Below, in pieces: positions 6,622 through 10,437 of a DNA stretch of 10,437 nt (positions are counted from its first letter, which is position 1; each line of letters begins with the position of its first letter). The notes under the pieces were generated by a model, which saw nothing but the letters and a program-made list of their open reading frames with translations, searched no databases and was not told the origin of the DNA. Both the position numbers and the translations under genes were made by a program. Source of the stretch: Acidimicrobiia bacterium (lineage in GTDB: Bacteria > Actinomycetota > Acidimicrobiia > Acidimicrobiales > JACDCH01); assembly GCA_013694495.1 (NCBI GenBank), contig JACDCH010000098.1:1-10437 (forward strand), written 5' to 3'.

Positions 6622-7542
6622 GTGAAGGCGTTGGTCACCGGGGCGTCGGGGTTCGTCGGCCCGCACCTCGTGGCCCACCTGGAGGCCAACGGCGACGACG
6701 TCGCGCTCGATCCGCCCGCCGGCCTGGTCGACATCACCGACGCCGCCGCGCTCCGGACCTGGTTCGAGGAGATCCGGCCCGAGGTCGTGTACCACCTGGC
6801 CGGCTGGGCCGACGTGGGCGGTTCCTGGAACGCCCCCGAAGAGGTCTTCACCATCAACGCCACCGGCACGCTGCACGTGCTGCGGGCCGCCGCCGCGGTG
6901 GGGGCGAATCGGGTGCTGCTCGTGTCGAGCGCCGACGTCTACGGCATCGTGCCCACCGAGGACCTCCCGATCACCGAGGAGCACCCGCTGCGGCCGGTCA
7001 GCCCCTACGCCGTGAGCAAGGTGACCGCCGACTTCCTCGGTCTCCAGGCCTGGCTCGGCCACAACCTGGAGGTCGTCCGGGTGCGGGCCTTCAACCACCT
7101 CGGGCCGGGACAGGCCGACAAATTCGTCGCCCCCGCCATCGCCTCGCGCATCGCCCGCAACGAGCTCGACGGCGGCGACGAGATCCCCGTCGGGAACCTC
7201 AGCGCCCGGCGCGACCTCACCGACGTGCGCGACGTGGTGCGGGCCTACCGGCTCCTCGTCGAACAGGGCGAGCCCGGCGAGGCCTACAACGTCTGCACCG
7301 GCGTCGACATCGCCATCTCCGAGCTGGCCGAGCGCCTGCTGACGATGGCGAAGCACCCGATGCGCCTCACCACCGACCCGGACCGTCAGCGCCCCATCGA
7401 CGTGCCGGTGCTCCGGGGCGACAGCAGCCGGCTGCGCCAGGCCACCGGTTGGAAGCCGGAGATCCCGCTCGACACGACGCTCACCGACGTGCTCGCCGAC
7501 TGGCGCGCCCGGGTCGCGACCGGGAGCGCGGCCGAGACCTGA
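6622..7542 (+). CDS. NAD(P)-dependent sugar-nucleotide reductase/epimerase, GDP-6-deoxymannose reductase-like (306 aa)
   Basis: This is an extended short-chain dehydrogenase acting on a nucleotide sugar in the cytoplasm. From the GTG start it reads KALVTGASGFVGPHL, with the Rossmann loop TGASGFVG at 6-13. VYHLAG follows at 56-61, then SSADVYG (102-108) with the catalytic Ser near 103, and the Y129-AVS-K133 pair. The sequences RAFNHLGPGQ (155-164), VGNLSARRDLTDVRDVVRAY (190-209) and the ending DVPVLRGDSSRLRQATGW-KPEIPLDTTL resemble GDP-6-deoxy-D-mannose reductases (Rmd), which make GDP-D-rhamnose from the product of GDP-mannose 4,6-dehydratase. A related 4,6-dehydratase or epimerase is the alternative, and no partner dehydratase gene is in the window. 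An upstream in-frame ATG at 6574 would add 16 residues of non-family sequence, so I prefer GTG 6622, where the Rossmann strand begins. The gene diverges from the polysaccharide exporter, consistent with supplying a deoxysugar donor to the GTs; that link is inference. Confidence 0.88.
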   Translation: MKALVTGASGFVGPHLVAHLEANGDDVALDPPAGLVDITDAAALRTWFEEIRPEVVYHLAGWADVGGSWNAPEEVFTINATGTLHVLRAAAAVGANRVLLVSSADVYGIVPTEDLPITEEHPLRPVSPYAVSKVTADFLGLQAWLGHNLEVVRVRAFNHLGPGQADKFVAPAIASRIARNELDGGDEIPVGNLSARRDLTDVRDVVRAYRLLVEQGEPGEAYNVCTGVDIAISELAERLLTMAKHPMRLTTDPDRQRPIDVPVLRGDSSRLRQATGWKPEIPLDTTLTDVLADWRARVATGSAAET

Positions 7543-7558
7543 CCGCCGCAAGAACCCC

Positions 7559-7595
7559 TTGACCTGAAGTTCGCTTGAAGTGTGATGCTGCGGCC
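7559..7595 (+). promoter_or_regulatory. Promoter with MerR/SoxR-like operator (or 11-bp direct repeat) before the fused ABC exporter
   Basis: TTGACC (7559-7564) is a near-perfect -35 box. It overlaps ACCTGAAGTTCGCTTGAAGT (7562-7581), which agrees at 16 of 20 bases, by my alignment, with the palindrome ACCTCAAGTTAACTTGAGGT known from SoxR/MerR-type promoters. Six of ten symmetric pairs are kept. A 19-bp spacer then leads to GATGCT (7584-7589), the long spacing MerR regulators act on, and the ATG at 7596 follows six bases later. TGTGAT (7581-7586, 16-bp spacer) is an alternative -10. The same DNA also contains the direct repeat TGAAGT at 7565-7570 and 7576-7581, an 11-bp period that would suit an OmpR/PhoB-type regulator. 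No regulator gene is in the window. Confidence 0.5.
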
Positions 7596-9476
7596 ATGCA
7601 GATGGACTTCAGCCACTGGATGGCGCTCGAGAGCGCGATGCAGGGCGAGCAACGGGGCAAGACGTTCAACCGGGCCACCATCCGGCGGGTCATCACGTTC
7701 GCCCGGCCCCACCGCCGGGCCCTCTTCGTCTTCCTCGTCCTGAGCGTCGCCGCCGCTGTCCTCACGGTGGCGACTCCCGTGCTGGCCGGGCAGGTGATCG
7801 ACGAGATCGTGCAGGGCAGCGACAAGGGCCGGGTGGTCGGGCTCGCCGTGCTCATCGCGGTGATCGCCGTGCTCGACGGAGCCGTGGGCCTGGCCGAGCG
7901 CTGGCAGTCGTCCAAGATCGGCGAGGGGCTGATCCTCGACCTCCGCCGCGCCGTCTTCGGCCACGTGCAGCGCATGCCGGTGGCGTTCTTCACCCGGACC
8001 CGCACCGGCGCTCTCGTGAGCCGGCTCAACAACGACGTGATCGGCGCCCAGCGGGCCTTCACCTGGACCCTCTCGGGCGTCGTCAGCAACCTCATCGCGC
8101 TGCTGCTCACGCTGGGCGTGATGCTCAGCCTGTCGTGGTCGATCACGCTGCTCTCCCTCGTCCTGCTGCCCGTGTTCGTCCTCCCGGCCCGGCGCATGGG
8201 CGCCCGCCTCGCCCACCTCGAGCGCGAGGCGGCCGACCACAACGCGGCGATGACCACGCAGATGACCGAACGCTTCTCGGCCCCCGGGGCGACGCTGGTC
8301 AAGCTGTTCGGGCACCCCGCCCGCGAGGAGGCGGAGTTCGGCGCCCGGGCCGAGCAGGTCGCGCAGATCGGTGTGCGCACCGCGATGGGCCAGCACGTCT
8401 TCCTCACCGCGCTGGCCGGCGTCTCGGCCCTCGCCCTCGCCCTCGTCTACGGCCTGGGCGGCTACCTCTCCCTCGACGGGAGCCTCGAGCCGGGAACTGT
8501 GGTGACCCTGGCGCTGCTGCTCACCCGCCTCTACGCGCCGCTCACCGCGCTGGCCAACGCCCGGGTCGACGCCATGACCGCGCTCGTCAGCTTCGAGCGG
8601 GTCTTCGAGGTGCTCGACCTGCCGCCGCTGATCACGGAGCCCGTCGACCCCGTGCCGCTGCCCGAGGGCCCGGTCGCCGTCGAGCTGCGCGACGTGCGCT
8701 TCGGCTACCCGTCGGCGGACCGCGTGTCGCTGGCGTCGCTGGAGGAGGTCGCCGTGCTCGACCAGCGCGGCGGCGAGGACGTGCTCCACGGCGTCTCGTT
8801 CCGGGTCGAGCCGGGCCAGCTCGTGGCGCTCGTCGGCACGTCCGGCAGCGGGAAGTCGACGATCGCGTCGCTGCTGCCCCGGCTCTACGACGTCGACGGA
8901 GGCAGCGTCGAGCTGTCGGGCGTCGACGTCCGCGACCTGTCGTTCGACACGATCAAGCAGACCGTCGGCCTCGTCACCCAGGACGGCCACCTGTTCCACG
9001 AGACCGTGCGCGAGAACCTGCTCCTGGCGCAGCCCGAGGCCAGCGAGGGCGACCTGTGGGAGGCGCTCGAGCAGGCCCGTCTGGGGCCGCTCGTCCGCGC
9101 CCTCCCGGACGGGCTGGACACCGTCGTCGGCGAGCGGGGGTACCGGTTCTCCGGCGGCGAGCGCCAGCGGCTCACCATCGCCCGCATCCTCCTGGCCCGG
9201 CCCCGCGTCGTCATCCTCGACGAGGCCACCGCCCACCTCGACTCGACATCGGAGGCCGAGGTGCAGGCCGCCCTGGCCCACGCGCTGGCGGGCCGCACGG
9301 CGATCGTGATCGCCCACCGGCTGTCGACGATCCGCGACGCCGACGCCATCCTCGTCATCGAGCGCGGCCGGGTGGTGGAGCGGGGCACGCACACCGAGCT
9401 CATGGACGCTGGCGGCCGGTACGCCGAGCTCCACCGCGTGCAGTTCGACGACGAGCCCGTCGCGGCCGTCGCTTGA
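7596..9476 (+). CDS. Fused ABC exporter, permease plus ATPase (MsbA/ABCB type, 626 aa)
   Basis: This is a half-transporter that would act as a dimer in the cytoplasmic membrane. The transmembrane domain (about 30-345) begins RRVITFARPHRRALFVFLVL and has hydrophobic segments near 43-64, 80-98, 160-180, 182-197 and 268-290. It contains the coupling motif PVAFFTRTRTGALVSRLNND (128-147). The nucleotide-binding domain has the A-loop Tyr371, Walker A GTSGSGKST (414-422), the Q-loop VTQDGHLF, signature FSGGERQRL (from 518), Walker B VVILDE (538-543), D-loop AHLDS and H574 in IAHRLS. About 25 residues rather than the usual ten separate the A-loop from VLHGVSF (SADRVSLASLEEVAVLDQRG). I recall this insert from a common actinobacterial subfamily, so it is not unique. 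I chose ATG 7596 because it follows the promoter directly; a TTG at 7575 would lie inside the operator, and ATG 7602 is possible. The substrate is unknown: lipid, peptide or drug export are all plausible. The operator-like promoter suggests stress- or ligand-controlled expression, separate from the reductase gene. Confidence 0.94.
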   Translation: MQMDFSHWMALESAMQGEQRGKTFNRATIRRVITFARPHRRALFVFLVLSVAAAVLTVATPVLAGQVIDEIVQGSDKGRVVGLAVLIAVIAVLDGAVGLAERWQSSKIGEGLILDLRRAVFGHVQRMPVAFFTRTRTGALVSRLNNDVIGAQRAFTWTLSGVVSNLIALLLTLGVMLSLSWSITLLSLVLLPVFVLPARRMGARLAHLEREAADHNAAMTTQMTERFSAPGATLVKLFGHPAREEAEFGARAEQVAQIGVRTAMGQHVFLTALAGVSALALALVYGLGGYLSLDGSLEPGTVVTLALLLTRLYAPLTALANARVDAMTALVSFERVFEVLDLPPLITEPVDPVPLPEGPVAVELRDVRFGYPSADRVSLASLEEVAVLDQRGGEDVLHGVSFRVEPGQLVALVGTSGSGKSTIASLLPRLYDVDGGSVELSGVDVRDLSFDTIKQTVGLVTQDGHLFHETVRENLLLAQPEASEGDLWEALEQARLGPLVRALPDGLDTVVGERGYRFSGGERQRLTIARILLARPRVVILDEATAHLDSTSEAEVQAALAHALAGRTAIVIAHRLSTIRDADAILVIERGRVVERGTHTELMDAGGRYAELHRVQFDDEPVAAVA

Positions 9477-9489
9477 CGAAGCGGTCGGG

Positions 9490-10302
9490 TCAGCGCCCTC
9501 GCTCGACGCGCTCGGCGAGGGCGCGCACGGCGTCGACCACGGCCGCGTTGTGCTGCTCCTGGCGGTGGGTCACGAGCCGCAGGACCCGCAGGAGCGCCTT
9601 CTTCGGCGCCGTGAGGCGGGTGCCGGTGACGAAGCCGGGGCCGAGGTCGGCGACCGACTCGGCTCGGGCCAGCGCGTCGTGCACCGCCGACAGCGGCTCG
9701 GCTGCGGCCGGCCCCGAGGACGACGCGCTGCCGACGGCCATGAACCGGCAGTCCTCGATCGTGGGCTCCTTCGGCGAGTCGGTGCGGACCGCGACCACGT
9801 CGAAGAGCCAGTCGTCCTTGGAGGTGAACTCGGGGTCGCCGAAGCCGGCCTCGAACAGCGTCTGGCGCAGCAGCAGCTCGGTGTAGCCGTTCTGGTGGTA
9901 GTCGCCGTTGTAGGCCTGCGTGCCGAACAAGCACTGCACGAGCTCACGCTGGGACTCGATCGTGGTGCGCTCCGCCAGGAGGCCGAGCAGGCCGATCAGG
10001 TTCGGGACGCGGAGGAACAGCCGGCCCCCGGGTTGCAGCAGGCGGGCCCACTCCCGCAGGGCGGGCAGCGCGTCCTCGCGGCGCAGGTGCTCGAGCACGT
10101 CCTGGGCGACGATCTCCTCGTAGAACCCGCTCGGCAGCATCGACAGGTCGGTGATGTCGGCGACGAGATCCGGCTGGTGGACCTCGTGGAGGTCGACGTT
10201 GAGGTAGCCGTTGCGGACATCCCAGCCGCAGCCGAGGTTGAGCTTGCGGGGGTGGGCCTCGGGGTCGAACGGGGCCGACCTCTCCTCCACGGCGTCGGTC
10301 AT
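9490..10302 (-). CDS. Class I SAM-dependent methyltransferase (270 aa)
   Basis: The product is a cytoplasmic SAM-dependent methyltransferase. Motif I reads KLNLGCGWDVRNGYLNVD (20-37): LNLGCG forms the SAM loop and D37 would bind the SAM ribose. VADITDL follows (48-53). AQDVLEHLRREDALPALREW (66-85) and LLQPGGRLFLRVPN (88-101) are the post-II and III motifs common in the Methyltransf_11/COG4627-like group often found in glycan clusters. GDYHQNGYTELLL and FEAGFGDPEFTSKDDW continue the fold. From about residue 180 the chain is Ala/Ser-rich and then helical and basic, without a domain I know. The ATG at 10302 has no Shine-Dalgarno sequence; the stop of the gene upstream is 12 bases away, so an operon with that gene is likely. 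The gene converges on the ABC exporter with only 13 bases between stop codons. Methylation of a sugar or chain end is a reasonable guess from context, not demonstrated. Confidence 0.88.
   Translation of the reverse strand: MTDAVEERSAPFDPEAHPRKLNLGCGWDVRNGYLNVDLHEVHQPDLVADITDLSMLPSGFYEEIVAQDVLEHLRREDALPALREWARLLQPGGRLFLRVPNLIGLLGLLAERTTIESQRELVQCLFGTQAYNGDYHQNGYTELLLRQTLFEAGFGDPEFTSKDDWLFDVVAVRTDSPKEPTIEDCRFMAVGSASSSGPAAAEPLSAVHDALARAESVADLGPGFVTGTRLTAPKKALLRVLRLVTHRQEQHNAAVVDAVRALAERVERGR
9493..9524. terminator. GC-rich hairpin at the convergent gene ends
   Basis: GCGCCCTCGC (9493-9502) pairs perfectly with GCGAGGGCGC (9515-9524) around a 12-base loop, beginning 16 bases after the ABC exporter stop codon. 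It lies inside the last codons of the convergent methyltransferase gene. There is no T-run. It may stop exporter transcripts entering the opposite gene, but Arg/Glu/Ala-rich codons in GC-rich DNA can also give such symmetry by chance. Confidence 0.35.
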
Positions 10303-10314
10303 CGGGGGCCAACT

Positions 10315-10437
10315 CTATTCGGCCGCCTCTTCCAGGCGGGCCCTGGCCTCGGCCAGCCGGGCCGCCTCGGGCGGGGCGGCGCGGGCGCCGAGCTCGAGCA
10401 GCCGGGGCCGCCACTCGTCGGTCAGGCGGCGCCCCTG
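10315..10437 (-). CDS. C-terminal end of an unidentified protein (5' part outside window)
   Basis: On the minus strand one frame is open from the window edge to TAG at 10315-10317, giving 40 residues: GRRLTDEWRPRLLELGAR, APPEAARLAEARARLEEAAE and neighbours. By my count 38 of 40 codons end in G or C, in line with real genes here. The stop lies 12 bases upstream of the methyltransferase ATG on the same strand, the spacing of an operon. The tail is a charged, Ala/Glu/Arg-rich helix that could pack or form a short coiled coil. Such a tail occurs at the end of many glycosyltransferases and other enzymes, so I give no function. Confidence 0.7.
   Translation of the reverse strand, partial: QGRRLTDEWRPRLLELGARAAPPEAARLAEARARLEEAAE

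Noticed and set aside
6558..6869. N-terminal extension of the permease to 6869
   Set aside because: It would overlap most of the first 250 bases of the divergent reductase, which has a clear Rossmann motif there. The added residues do not look like a permease N-terminus.
7386..9434. A 682-codon minus-strand open frame opposite the ABC exporter, and a 412-codon plus frame (4487-5725) opposite the ATPase
   Set aside because: Both are phase-locked antisense shadows of genes with intact Walker and signature motifs, and neither has family motifs.
7596..9476. Long insert between the A-loop and Walker A of the ABC exporter as a novel domain
   Set aside because: The SADRVSLASLEEVA-type insert is, as far as I recall, common in an actinobacterial ABC exporter subfamily, so it is not new.
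10312..10317. TAGAGT as a -10 box for the methyltransferase
   Set aside because: Its first three bases are the TAG stop of the upstream gene, so the match is weakened by that constraint. The 12-base gap favours co-transcription.
1..10437. tRNA or rRNA genes, CRISPR arrays, transposases, toxin-antitoxin or phage-defence genes
   Set aside because: I looked for these on both strands and saw none. Nearly all DNA is accounted for by the genes listed.

Overview
The window is very GC-rich, with third codon positions mostly G or C. Its genes are typical of polysaccharide synthesis and export. Composition, GTG starts, several genes without a Shine-Dalgarno sequence, and the family make-up suggest a high-GC actinobacterium, possibly of the Acidimicrobiia. 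That placement is inference; no rRNA or marker gene is present.

Left part (1-4285, plus strand): three glycosyltransferase (GT) genes. The first is cut by the window edge and ends in a GT4 catalytic domain. The second encodes an 821-residue protein with two complete GT-B glycosyltransferase halves in tandem. The third is a 380-residue GT4 enzyme. A ~100-bp palindrome-rich block flanked by an 8-bp direct repeat sits between the first two, exactly at their stop/start junction. A perfect 13-bp inverted repeat lies between the second and third.

Middle (4421-6557, minus strand): a two-gene operon for an O-antigen/teichoic-acid type ABC exporter, an ABC-2 permease followed by an ATPase with a Wzt-like C-terminal domain. 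Between it and the left GT block, about 200 bp on the minus strand look like the frameshifted, start-less remains of a gene.

Divergent from the permease is an NAD(P)-dependent sugar-nucleotide reductase resembling GDP-6-deoxymannose reductase (6622-7542). It is followed by a fused MsbA/ABCB-type exporter (7596-9476), whose promoter carries a MerR/SoxR-like operator or an 11-bp direct repeat. A class I methyltransferase (9490-10302, minus) converges on the exporter. The C-terminal end of an unidentified minus-strand gene (10315-10437) closes the window.

Together the genes fit a cell-surface glycan locus: the reductase would supply a deoxysugar nucleotide, the GTs would build the chain, the methyltransferase might modify it, and the Wzm/Wzt-like pair would move it across the membrane. 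The fused exporter is probably a separately regulated transport gene. I found no wholly new system. The points most worth a second look are the insertion-like block at 440-548, the exporter operator, the gene relic at 4218-4420 and the tandem GT.
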